Shown here piece after piece: positions 1 to 5,279 of a stretch of 5,945 nt of DNA. The position numbers and the translations under genes were made by a program. Origin of the DNA: Desulfocapsa sp. (GTDB lineage: Bacteria > Desulfobacterota > Desulfobulbia > Desulfobulbales > Desulfocapsaceae). How positions within the stretch are numbered: the first letter of the stretch is position 1; every line of letters starts with the position of its first letter. Where the stretch lies: the NCBI GenBank assembly GCA_029935135.1, contig JAOZKX010000151.1, positions 1 to 5,945 on the forward strand. The letters are read 5' to 3'. The notes beneath the pieces were generated by a model. It made no database searches and was not told the origin of the DNA. It worked only from the letters and a program-made list of their open reading frames with translations.

Positions 1-840
1 ACTTGAACCAACATATCCGTGGAATTGATTTCTTGAGTTTTTCCCGGTATCCGGTTCAGGTAATGTGATATCTTTTGCTACAATAACAACTCCCTGGAAC
101 TCATCAAAGCCATCTTGCAGAGGAGCGGCATTCAGGCTGATGATTCGTATGTTCCCGTCGGGTTTATGACACTCTACCTGATGTTCCCGTACACCCTGTT
201 TGGACGAAAGTACCTTCTGTACATCCTGCAGGCATGCTTTACCCATTTCATCCCGGTATGATTTAAGCTTCACCTCATTGTTTTTTTCTGGGTACTGCAG
301 CCAGCGTTTAGCGGTATCATTTAACTGAACAATATTTAGATTGTTATCTATAGTTATTATGGCATCGCGAACAGAGCTGAAAATAGCTTCCAGGTAGCGC
401 TTGAATTTTTCATTTTCATGGAGCAGTCTTTTTTTGTCATTTTCAAGTTCCCAGTGCTGGAGGGCCTGTCTGACAAATCGTAAAAGTGTTTCTTTGTTAA
501 CAGGTTTTGAAATATAATCAAATGCTCCATAGCGTACTGCTTCTGATGCTGTGTCAAGATTGGGAAATCCTGTAACAAGGACCACGGGACATTCAATTCC
601 AGCTTCTCTGACTTTGCATAGAAAGTCAGTTCCACTTTCTCCTTCGAGAACAATGTCACTGATAATAAGGTCAAACTCATTGTTGGCGATTGCTTCAAGT
701 GCTTCGTGGAAGGTAGATGCTGTGACAATTGGTCCATAGCCTTCACGGGCCAGGAACATTTCGAATGTAAGGCGAATGGAGGATTCGTCGTCAACAATCA
801 AAATACGGGTGTCAGTGTTTTCGTGTACAGGAGTAATCAT
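1..840 (-). CDS. Response regulator, REC-PAS, probably sigma-54 activator (partial, C-terminus outside window)
   Basis: The ATG lies at 838-840 and the frame is open to base 1, giving the first 280 residues. Residues 12-125 form a receiver domain: acidic pair D17/D18, phospho-acceptor D62 (in DLIISDIVL), switch T90 (VLVTGFP) and K112 (YISKPV). A charged helix at about 126-148 leads into a PAS domain (about 148-260; RDAIITIDNNLNIVQLNDTA, then HKPDGNIRIISLNAAP and GVVIVAKDIT). The last visible residues, FHGYVGSS, resemble the entry to the AAA+ domain of NtrC-family activators (F-x-x-x-[IV]-G-x-S). A sigma-54 activator with REC-PAS-AAA+-HTH order is therefore inferred; the ATPase and DNA-binding domains are not visible. 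The gene begins one base after the kinase stop codon (TAA-T-ATG) with only a weak AGGT ribosome site, which suggests translational coupling. The partner is almost certainly the adjacent kinase. A REC-PAS protein with another output domain is the main alternative. Confidence 0.93.
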   Translation of the reverse strand, partial: MITPVHENTDTRILIVDDESSIRLTFEMFLAREGYGPIVTASTFHEALEAIANNEFDLIISDIVLEGESGTDFLCKVREAGIECPVVLVTGFPNLDTASEAVRYGAFDYISKPVNKETLLRFVRQALQHWELENDKKRLLHENEKFKRYLEAIFSSVRDAIITIDNNLNIVQLNDTAKRWLQYPEKNNEVKLKSYRDEMGKACLQDVQKVLSSKQGVREHQVECHKPDGNIRIISLNAAPLQDGFDEFQGVVIVAKDITLPEPDTGKNSRNQFHGYVGSS

Positions 841-841
841 A

Positions 842-1966
842 TTATATACCTGAAGATGGTATTTCAATTATCATTTCAGTGTATTGATGCATGATTGAAT
901 TAACTTTAATTAATCCTCCATGGTCCCTGATGATACCAAAGCTGATACTGAGCCCAAGGCCGGTGCCCTGCCCAGAGGGTTTTGTTGTGAAAAACGGGTC
1001 AAACAATCTATCAAGTATTCCCTGTGGAATGCCCGTGCCAAAATCCTTTATGGATATCTGGGAAACAAGCAACCCTTCATCATTAGTGGTGGGGGAGCAA
1101 TGTATTTCAATTTTTTTATCAGGAGATGAATTTGGAAAACGTTCATTGAGTGCAAATCGTGCATTGCTTAACAGGTTGAGAAATACCTGCTGTAATTGAG
1201 TAAAGTTTCCAATAATTTTACAGTTATTAGGAGGGATACTTGTACTTATTTTGATACCATCTTTTTTAAATTGATGTTCAACGAGAGACAGGCTTTCTGA
1301 TATAACTTGAATGAGATTAAGCGGTTCACTTTCATTGTCACTATCTCGGGCAAATGAGAGTAAATTTTTTATAATAGCGGCAATTCTTTCACCTTCGTCT
1401 ACAATTCTTCCCAGGAGATCTTCCTGGAGAGAATCTTTTTCAGAGTCATCCAGTAGCAGTTGAGCAAAATTGATGATACCGGTAATTGGATTGTTTACCT
1501 CATGAGCTACACCTGCAGCCAGTTCACCGATAGCAGCTAGTTGCGCTGTGCGAAAGGAATCGGCTTTGTTTATTTCAAGGGTGGTAAGTTCCCTTGCAAC
1601 CAGAAGGATTTTTCGAATGGTGTCGTCCTGGTCTTTTACAGGTGAGATGGTCAGTAGGTATTCCCCGGAAAGTCCTGGAAGTCGTGATTCTTCAACTCGC
1701 GGTGAACAGGTAAGGAGGAATTCCTCAAGCGGACATTGGATGTGAGGGGAACTCCCTCCATGGATGATCTTGCAGATACCCTTATTTATAATATCAGCTC
1801 TTTTTTTTTGGGCAGCGCTGATAGCAGCATTATTGGCATCAATTATTATGCCATCTGGAGTGACAACAAATATAGGGTCTTGAATTGCCTGAAAGAGTTC
1901 ATTACCACCGCCGGTCAGACTTAAGTCTGGAAAACTTTGTGGTTTTATGTCTTCTGCCGATGTCAT
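842..1966 (-). CDS. Soluble PAS-containing sensor histidine kinase (NtrB/AtoS-like)
   Basis: The protein has 374 residues from the ATG at 1964-1966. A PAS domain covers about 24-130 (ELFQAIQDPIFVVTPDGII). The HisKA H-box AAIGELAAGVAHEVNNP carries the phospho-acceptor H155. The HATPase_c domain has the N-box (QLQQVFLNLLSNAR, N268), G1 (DFGTGIP, D308), F-box (FDPFFTTK) and G2 (GTGLGLS). No membrane segment is visible, so it is cytoplasmic and should sense an internal signal. The PAS domain is rich in Cys and His (C65, H69, H75, C78-P, C87), a pattern I recall from PAS kinases of related anaerobes. It should phosphorylate D62 of the regulator starting one base downstream. The frame is open upstream to a TTG at 2024-2026 (20 more residues). 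Neither start has a good ribosome site; ATG is preferred because the PAS domain starts well inside it. Family assignment is firm, the signal unknown. Confidence 0.95.
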   Translation of the reverse strand: MTSAEDIKPQSFPDLSLTGGGNELFQAIQDPIFVVTPDGIIIDANNAAISAAQKKRADIINKGICKIIHGGSSPHIQCPLEEFLLTCSPRVEESRLPGLSGEYLLTISPVKDQDDTIRKILLVARELTTLEINKADSFRTAQLAAIGELAAGVAHEVNNPITGIINFAQLLLDDSEKDSLQEDLLGRIVDEGERIAAIIKNLLSFARDSDNESEPLNLIQVISESLSLVEHQFKKDGIKISTSIPPNNCKIIGNFTQLQQVFLNLLSNARFALNERFPNSSPDKKIEIHCSPTTNDEGLLVSQISIKDFGTGIPQGILDRLFDPFFTTKPSGQGTGLGLSISFGIIRDHGGLIKVNSIMHQYTEMIIEIPSSGI

Positions 1967-2053
1967 ATGTGCGGTATTGGTATGTTGAGGAAACCGGAAG
2001 TAGAGAGGATTAATAGTAACTAACAAATAGTTGCTGATGGAATGTACTGCAAG

Positions 2054-2088
2054 AAGAGAAGAGTCTTTCCAGGAATGACTCTTCTCTT
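2054..2088 (-). terminator. Perfect 12-bp hairpin between NrfD and kinase genes (terminator-like, no T-tract)
   Basis: The arms AAGAGAAGAGTC (2054-2065) and GACTCTTCTCTT (2077-2088) are exact inverse complements, separated by 11 bases. The hairpin starts 13 bases after the stop codon of the NrfD-like gene and ends upstream of either kinase start. Neither strand has a run of T after the stem (the minus strand continues CTTGCAGTACATT), so it is not a classical intrinsic terminator. It may be a partial terminator, or a 3'-end stabiliser that lowers expression of the regulators relative to the enzyme genes. The structure is seen directly; its role is inferred. Confidence 0.55.
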
Positions 2089-2101
2089 ACCTGGGTGGTG
2101 A

Positions 2102-3295
2102 TTAGTGGTGTTCTTTCTGCTCGAAAACCTTACCGAAAACTCTTTCTCCGATAAGGAACCCAAAACAGACAACACTGATACTTCCGATAATTACGCCAAA
2201 TTCAAAGACAGATGGAACATAGTCAAGGTATGTTGGTGCATTATCCCAGCCAAGGCTGACAGGTACAAGCAGTCCACCGGCAACGAGGTCATAACGGGCC
2301 ACAAATTGTCCGATCAGGATAAGGAATCCTGCAAACGCCATCATTGCAATATTTTCCAGCCGGGAGAGTATTATGAGCAGCAGTGGTACAAGGAGTCCGA
2401 CACATACTTCCATAACCCAGAAGTTAATGGATAGTGGGCCGCTGACCAGGGCGCTTGCAGCAATTCTTCCTAGTTCATCTCCGCCCACATAGTACATTAC
2501 CAGGCGCCAGAATGTTGCTACTGCATAGAGGATAAGGACGAGAAGCATTGCTTTTCCGGCACTTTTGACACCGTTTTTAACGGCCTCACTCATCTCTTTA
2601 CCGCGAATTTTATAGGCGAGGTAGTTGAAGAGGATGGTTGCGCATGCACCGGAGAGAAAAGCTGCTGTGAGGAAATAAATTGGCAGTTGCCCGCCGTACC
2701 AGTATGGACGTGATGGGAGAGTGGCAAAAACTCCGCCCAGGCAGCTGTTTGCAAGGACCTCAGCGATAGCACCTGCAGTTCCAAGGATGACGGCAATACG
2801 AGCAAGTCCAGTAACAATGCCAAAAAATTCAACGATCATACAACCAACGGCAAGACCGTACAGTGTCCCCATCCACCAGATATTTGAAGTTGGATTAGGA
2901 GAAAGGATATTATAGATGATCATGCGGTGAGGGCTTGCTATTTCAACACCGATAGTTGCAAATGCAGCCATAATACAGACAATGGACATCCATACCATTC
3001 TATTACTGACGATTGCCATCCGTGTTCCTCCGAAAAGATGCGAAATCGCTGCATAGATACAGAGGCCTGTGGATGTGATTGCCCAGAAGGCATAGGTGGA
3101 AATCAGCATTCCCCATGGGACCTCACGGGTATTGTTATAGATGGCTTCATGGCCAAATATAAAAGAGGCGACACCGCAGCTGAGGCCAGCCACAATGGTA
3201 ATAAGAAAGAAAATCGTTGCCCTGTTCATAGCGGGCGTTGCCAGACTCGTGTCCTGAGTCTCGGCAAATATATTTGCAATTGAATTGTTAGCCAT
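2102..3295 (-). CDS. NrfD/HybB-like integral membrane quinone-interacting subunit
   Basis: The protein has 397 residues and about ten hydrophobic helices (roughly 27-47, 61-83, 101-121, 141-163, 168-190, 205-229, 247-268, 291-312, 316-334, 363-384), the usual plan of the larger NrfD/PsrC/HybB family members. Family-like motifs include VPWGMLISTYAFWAITSTG, WWMGTLYG, SRPYWYGGQLPIYF and FVARYDLVAGG. Such proteins bind no cofactor but bind menaquinone or menaquinol and dock a periplasmic four-cluster ferredoxin subunit, here encoded two genes upstream. Together with the cytochrome gene this gives a likely quinone:cytochrome c electron-transfer complex; its direction cannot be read from the sequence. 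The start is the ATG at 3293-3295, with AGGAGA five bases before it; a GTG five codons upstream would lie within or before that site and is rejected. The gene begins 92 bases after the cytochrome stop codon. Comparable modules (Ohc, Cbc4/CbcSTU, and parts of Qrc, Hmc and Dsr complexes) are known, but I cannot assign a symbol. Confidence 0.93.
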   Translation of the reverse strand: MANNSIANIFAETQDTSLATPAMNRATIFFLITIVAGLSCGVASFIFGHEAIYNNTREVPWGMLISTYAFWAITSTGLCIYAAISHLFGGTRMAIVSNRMVWMSIVCIMAAFATIGVEIASPHRMIIYNILSPNPTSNIWWMGTLYGLAVGCMIVEFFGIVTGLARIAVILGTAGAIAEVLANSCLGGVFATLPSRPYWYGGQLPIYFLTAAFLSGACATILFNYLAYKIRGKEMSEAVKNGVKSAGKAMLLVLILYAVATFWRLVMYYVGGDELGRIAASALVSGPLSINFWVMEVCVGLLVPLLLIILSRLENIAMMAFAGFLILIGQFVARYDLVAGGLLVPVSLGWDNAPTYLDYVPSVFEFGVIIGSISVVCFGFLIGERVFGKVFEQKEHH

Positions 3296-3300
3296 TTTTA

Positions 3301-3306
3301 TCTCCT
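3301..3306 (-). promoter_or_regulatory. Ribosome binding site of the NrfD-like gene
   Basis: AGGAGA on the minus strand lies five bases before the ATG at 3295. It decides the start of the NrfD-like protein in favour of MANNS rather than the upstream GTG. A short hairpin (CAGGC, 3 bases, GCCTG at 3322-3334) lies just upstream in the same leader; its significance is unclear. Confidence 0.8.
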
Positions 3307-3387
3307 GCACATTTTAGTATTCAGGCAGAGCCTGTGCGTAGTTGTAATATTTAAAAGATTAATAAAGATGTCGTCTTCAAATATCTA

Positions 3388-4062
3388 TTAGTGCCCACCG
3401 TGAGCATCAGGCGTTTTTGCGTGAGGATCAACCCCCATCATGCGATCATATCCTTTGGTACCAATATGGCAGGTGTTGCAGAGGGTGTTTGACGCAAAGG
3501 CAGTGTCTCCATCGTGACAGGCGCCGCAGTACTGACCATCATAAAGGGCCTGCATGGTGAAGTTGTCTGATTGTTCAGCAGCTCCTTTTCTCATGGCAAA
3601 AAAATCACTGTGACAGGAGTCACAGTCGAGGCCATAATCTTCTGTATGTTTTTGATGATAGAAGACAACGGCTTTTACAGGCTTGGTCCAGACGATTGGG
3701 TCTTCGGGGAGTACATGGCATGCGCTGCAATTGGTATCTGAAGCAAACGCTGTGTCACCGTCATGACAAGCGCCGCAAAACATACCTTCAGCAAGAGAGG
3801 CCATGGTAAGTTTTCCTGTCTTTGGAGCAACACCTCTCTGCATGGCAAAAATATCACCATGGCAGGCGCTGCATTCCAGACCGATTTCGTCGGTATGGGT
3901 ACGGTGTTCAAAGATAACTTTTACTGGTTTTTCCCAGACGATTGGGCTTTTGGGGCCAAATGCTTTTACATCGTAATCATCTTCTGCAAAGGCCTGGCCG
4001 ACCAGCAGGAATGAACCTGCAAGCAAGGTAGCAGCAACAGCAGTAATATATTGTTTTTTCAT
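3388..4062 (-). CDS. Periplasmic hexaheme cytochrome c, two tandem c7-like triheme domains
   Basis: The protein has 224 residues with a Sec signal peptide (MKKQ, hydrophobic core about 7-22, likely cleavage after AFA at 26). Six CXXCH sites bind heme c: C64, C96, C112, C147, C179 and C195 (first Cys of each). They fall into two repeats of about 83 residues (36-116 and 119-199). Each has the order PIVW-KPVK, an HxxH pair (H53/H56 and H136/H139), CxxCH, FAM..G.A, TM..L..G, CGACHDGDTAFAS and CxxCH. This matches the c7-type triheme domain also found in long 'nanowire' multiheme proteins. The tail is His-rich (DPHAKTPDAHGGH). The ATG at 4060-4062 has AGGAG eight bases upstream; a frame open 37 codons further back lacks a signal peptide and overlaps the end of the upstream gene, so it is rejected. 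The protein probably takes electrons from, or gives them to, the ferredoxin/NrfD subunits encoded on either side. It may be a complex subunit or a soluble shuttle. Confidence 0.95.
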   Translation of the reverse strand: MKKQYITAVAATLLAGSFLLVGQAFAEDDYDVKAFGPKSPIVWEKPVKVIFEHRTHTDEIGLECSACHGDIFAMQRGVAPKTGKLTMASLAEGMFCGACHDGDTAFASDTNCSACHVLPEDPIVWTKPVKAVVFYHQKHTEDYGLDCDSCHSDFFAMRKGAAEQSDNFTMQALYDGQYCGACHDGDTAFASNTLCNTCHIGTKGYDRMMGVDPHAKTPDAHGGH

Positions 4063-4070
4063 CGTATGTT

Positions 4071-4075
4071 CTCCT
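4071..4075 (-). promoter_or_regulatory. Ribosome binding site of the hexaheme cytochrome gene
   Basis: AGGAG on the minus strand lies eight bases before the ATG at 4062, and the residues after that ATG form a clean signal peptide. Together these fix the start. An imperfect dyad (ATCT-G-AGT, 3 bases, ACT-G-AGAT, 4079-4097) sits immediately upstream and could fold in the leader. Confidence 0.75.
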
Positions 4076-4133
4076 GGAATCTGAGTCGTACTGAGATTGT
4101 AGTCTTGTTCAATCAGCACGCTAATGATTGTTT

Positions 4134-4898
4134 TTATGCATTCATATAAAAGACATTTGGCAATGCGCCGCATTCAGGGCGTAGGACCCATATTCTATTA
4201 TCTGGCTTATGCAGCAACTGATAGATTTCTGTACTGCTGTCTTTGATGTCACCAAATACACGGACATCAGCTGGACAGGCTGCAGCGCAGGCGGTCTCTT
4301 TTTCACCCATGGAAAGTCTTGTATCAAGGCAGAAGTTACATTTGTCAATCGCATATTTGTCATGACTGAAATATCTGGCATTGTAGGGGCAGGCAGCCAT
4401 ACAGGTTTTGCAGCCGATACATTTTGAATAATTCATGACGACAATACCGGTCTCAGGATCTTTATAAGTGGCTTTAGTGGGACAGACCCGAACACAGGGA
4501 GGGCGGTTACAGTGGTTACAGAGGATTGGGCGGAATTCCTGTTTTTCAACACCGTCTAGTGTGGTCAAGCGTTCCTGGATGGTGGTACGCCATGCTCCGT
4601 GGCCAACAGGCACATGGTTTGTCTCTCTACAGGCATCAATACATTTTTCACAGTCAATACAGTTGTTTTGACGCATGATCATACCGTAATGCTTAGTGTA
4701 TGGATACGCACCTTCGGCAGGAATTACAGAGTCAGCGGTACCGCCTTTTGCGGTGTCTGCCGAAGTAAGTGAAAGCACAGAGCCGCCGAGAAATACGCCG
4801 GTGACCATAAGTCCCATTTTTAGGAAATTACGACGCTCGGCTAAAGGCAGCGTTTCTACACCTTCATTTGATTCCTTTTCCAAATCTTCTATATTCAT
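4134..4898 (-). CDS. Tat-exported four-cluster [4Fe-4S] ferredoxin subunit (PsrB/NrfC/DsrO-like)
   Basis: The protein has 254 residues. A twin-arginine signal is visible at the N-terminus (ERRNFLKMG, R22/R23, then a hydrophobic stretch at about 29-46), so it is folded with its clusters in the cytoplasm and exported. Sixteen cysteines form four [4Fe-4S] sites: C80/C83/C86/C90, C127/C130/C135/C139, C160/C163/C166/C170 and C187/C190/C204/C208. This is the normal pattern of electron-transfer subunits that partner NrfD-type membrane proteins. It probably relays electrons between quinone at the NrfD-like subunit and the hemes of the cytochrome encoded next. It is the first gene of the cluster, with a strong ribosome site (AGGAGG at 4905-4910, six bases from the ATG). 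The stop codon is 71 bases before the cytochrome start. No molybdopterin catalytic gene is adjacent, unlike in Psr, Phs or Nar-type complexes. The family is clear; the exact complex is inferred. Confidence 0.95.
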   Translation of the reverse strand: MNIEDLEKESNEGVETLPLAERRNFLKMGLMVTGVFLGGSVLSLTSADTAKGGTADSVIPAEGAYPYTKHYGMIMRQNNCIDCEKCIDACRETNHVPVGHGAWRTTIQERLTTLDGVEKQEFRPILCNHCNRPPCVRVCPTKATYKDPETGIVVMNYSKCIGCKTCMAACPYNARYFSHDKYAIDKCNFCLDTRLSMGEKETACAAACPADVRVFGDIKDSSTEIYQLLHKPDNRIWVLRPECGALPNVFYMNA

Positions 4899-4942
4899 CC
4901 TTCCCCTCCTGATCCTTGAAACACCGTGAAGTGTTCAAATTG

Positions 4943-4970
4943 GCCAACTATTTAAATGCGGATAGTTGGC
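4943..4970. promoter_or_regulatory. Inverted repeat GCCAACTAT-N10-ATAGTTGGC (candidate operator)
   Basis: Two perfect 9-base arms (4943-4951 and 4962-4970) are separated by 10 bases, so the half-site centres are 19 bases apart, close to two helical turns. It lies 45-72 bases before the ferredoxin-subunit start and overlaps the spacer and -10 of a possible promoter, a position suited to a repressor. It could also form a hairpin in a leader RNA. The repeat is seen directly; the binding protein is unknown. Confidence 0.55.
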
Positions 4971-4979
4971 AATTGTAAA
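4951..4979 (-). promoter_or_regulatory. Possible sigma-70-type promoter for the minus-strand cluster
   Basis: On the minus strand TTTACA (4979-4974) is followed after 17 bases by TTTAAA (4956-4951), matching the -35 and -10 consensus hexamers at 5 and 4 of 6 positions. It would give a leader of roughly 45 bases before the ferredoxin-subunit gene. In AT-rich DNA such matches occur by chance, so this is only a candidate. Confidence 0.3.
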
Positions 4980-5050
4980 TGAGCCCTCATTCATTATTGA
5001 AAAGAGCATTTATTTTAAAAAATGATATGTTGTTGAAAGTATGGCATAAA

Positions 5051-5089
5051 AAGTGTTCCATAAGTGTTGCGCTACATTTATGCAACACT
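5051..5089. promoter_or_regulatory. Candidate activator site: AGTGTTGC-N11-GCAACACT dyad plus extra half-site
   Basis: AGTGTTGC (5063-5070) and GCAACACT (5082-5089) are exact inverse complements with 11 bases between them. A further direct copy of the half-site, AAGTGTTCC, begins at 5051, exactly 11 bases before the AAGTGTTGC at 5062. The cluster start codon is about 165-190 bases away, a typical place for an enhancer of a sigma-54 activator such as the one apparently encoded at the end of this cluster. The link to that regulator is inference; the dyad could equally serve the pentapeptide gene. Confidence 0.5.
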
Positions 5090-5207
5090 CATTGCTGTGC
5101 AGGGTACACCGTTTTTGGGAAGAGTCAAGTAATTTTTAAGCAGATTATTTAACAGGATTTTAATTGTTAGAGTGAAGCGAGTTTTTTTTATGGTTTATTG
5201 AACGATC

Positions 5208-5236
5208 TTGGAACTTCTCTATGAATAGAGTATATC
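5208..5236 (+). promoter_or_regulatory. Possible sigma-70-type promoter for the pentapeptide gene
   Basis: TTGGAA (5208-5213), a 17-base spacer and TATATC (5231-5236) match the consensus hexamers at 4 of 6 positions each, about 40 bases before the ATG. The spacer holds a short palindrome, CTCTAT-GA-ATAGAG (5217-5230). ATCTTGG is repeated at 5205 and 5234. This is a weak candidate only. Confidence 0.3.
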
Positions 5237-5279
5237 TTGGTAAGATTTGTTTATATTTTATCTATTCAGAGGAGTTTGC

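Larger units (their letters stand above)
4899..5279. other. Divergent intergenic regulatory region
   Basis: This 381-bp non-coding stretch separates the minus-strand electron-transfer cluster from the plus-strand pentapeptide gene, so it should hold both promoters. It is AT-rich, especially at 4990-5035 and 5125-5190. It contains two perfect dyads (4943-4970 and 5063-5089), three copies of AAGTGTT (4929, 5051, 5062), candidate sigma-70-type promoters for both directions, and two ribosome sites at its edges. A run of eight T at 5182-5189 has no stem before it. I found no convincing small gene, riboswitch or RNA gene in it. Confidence 0.8.

Noticed and set aside
357..797. Minus-strand open frame of 146 codons
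   Set aside because: It overlaps the response regulator in another frame on the same strand; its translation resembles no protein family, while the regulator frame carries a complete receiver domain.
1967..2026. TTG start adding 20 residues to the kinase
   Set aside because: No ribosome site precedes it and the added residues show no domain, but the ATG also lacks a good site, so this remains open.
2105..2434. Plus-strand open frame opposite the NrfD-like gene
   Set aside because: Antisense shadow of a clear membrane protein gene; low-complexity composition and no ribosome site of note. The same applies to 2927-3283 and 2590-2832.
4063..4173. 37-codon N-terminal extension of the cytochrome
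   Set aside because: It would bury the signal peptide inside the protein and overlap the end of the ferredoxin-subunit gene; the internal ATG has a good ribosome site.
4917..4938. Imperfect hairpin TTGA(A)ACAC...GTGTTCAA near the ferredoxin-subunit leader
   Set aside because: It needs a bulged base and has a short stem; too weak to call as a regulatory RNA element.
4965..4987. GGGC...TTGCC on the minus strand as a -24/-12 promoter
   Set aside because: Thirteen instead of ten bases separate the GG and GC doublets, which sigma-54 does not tolerate.
5042..5057. TGGCAT-N5-GTGTT as a plus-strand sigma-54 promoter
   Set aside because: The -24 part fits but the -12 element has GT where GC is nearly invariant, and it overlaps the dyad half-sites.
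5182..5189. Run of eight T as an intrinsic terminator
   Set aside because: No stable stem precedes it and no gene ends upstream on the plus strand.
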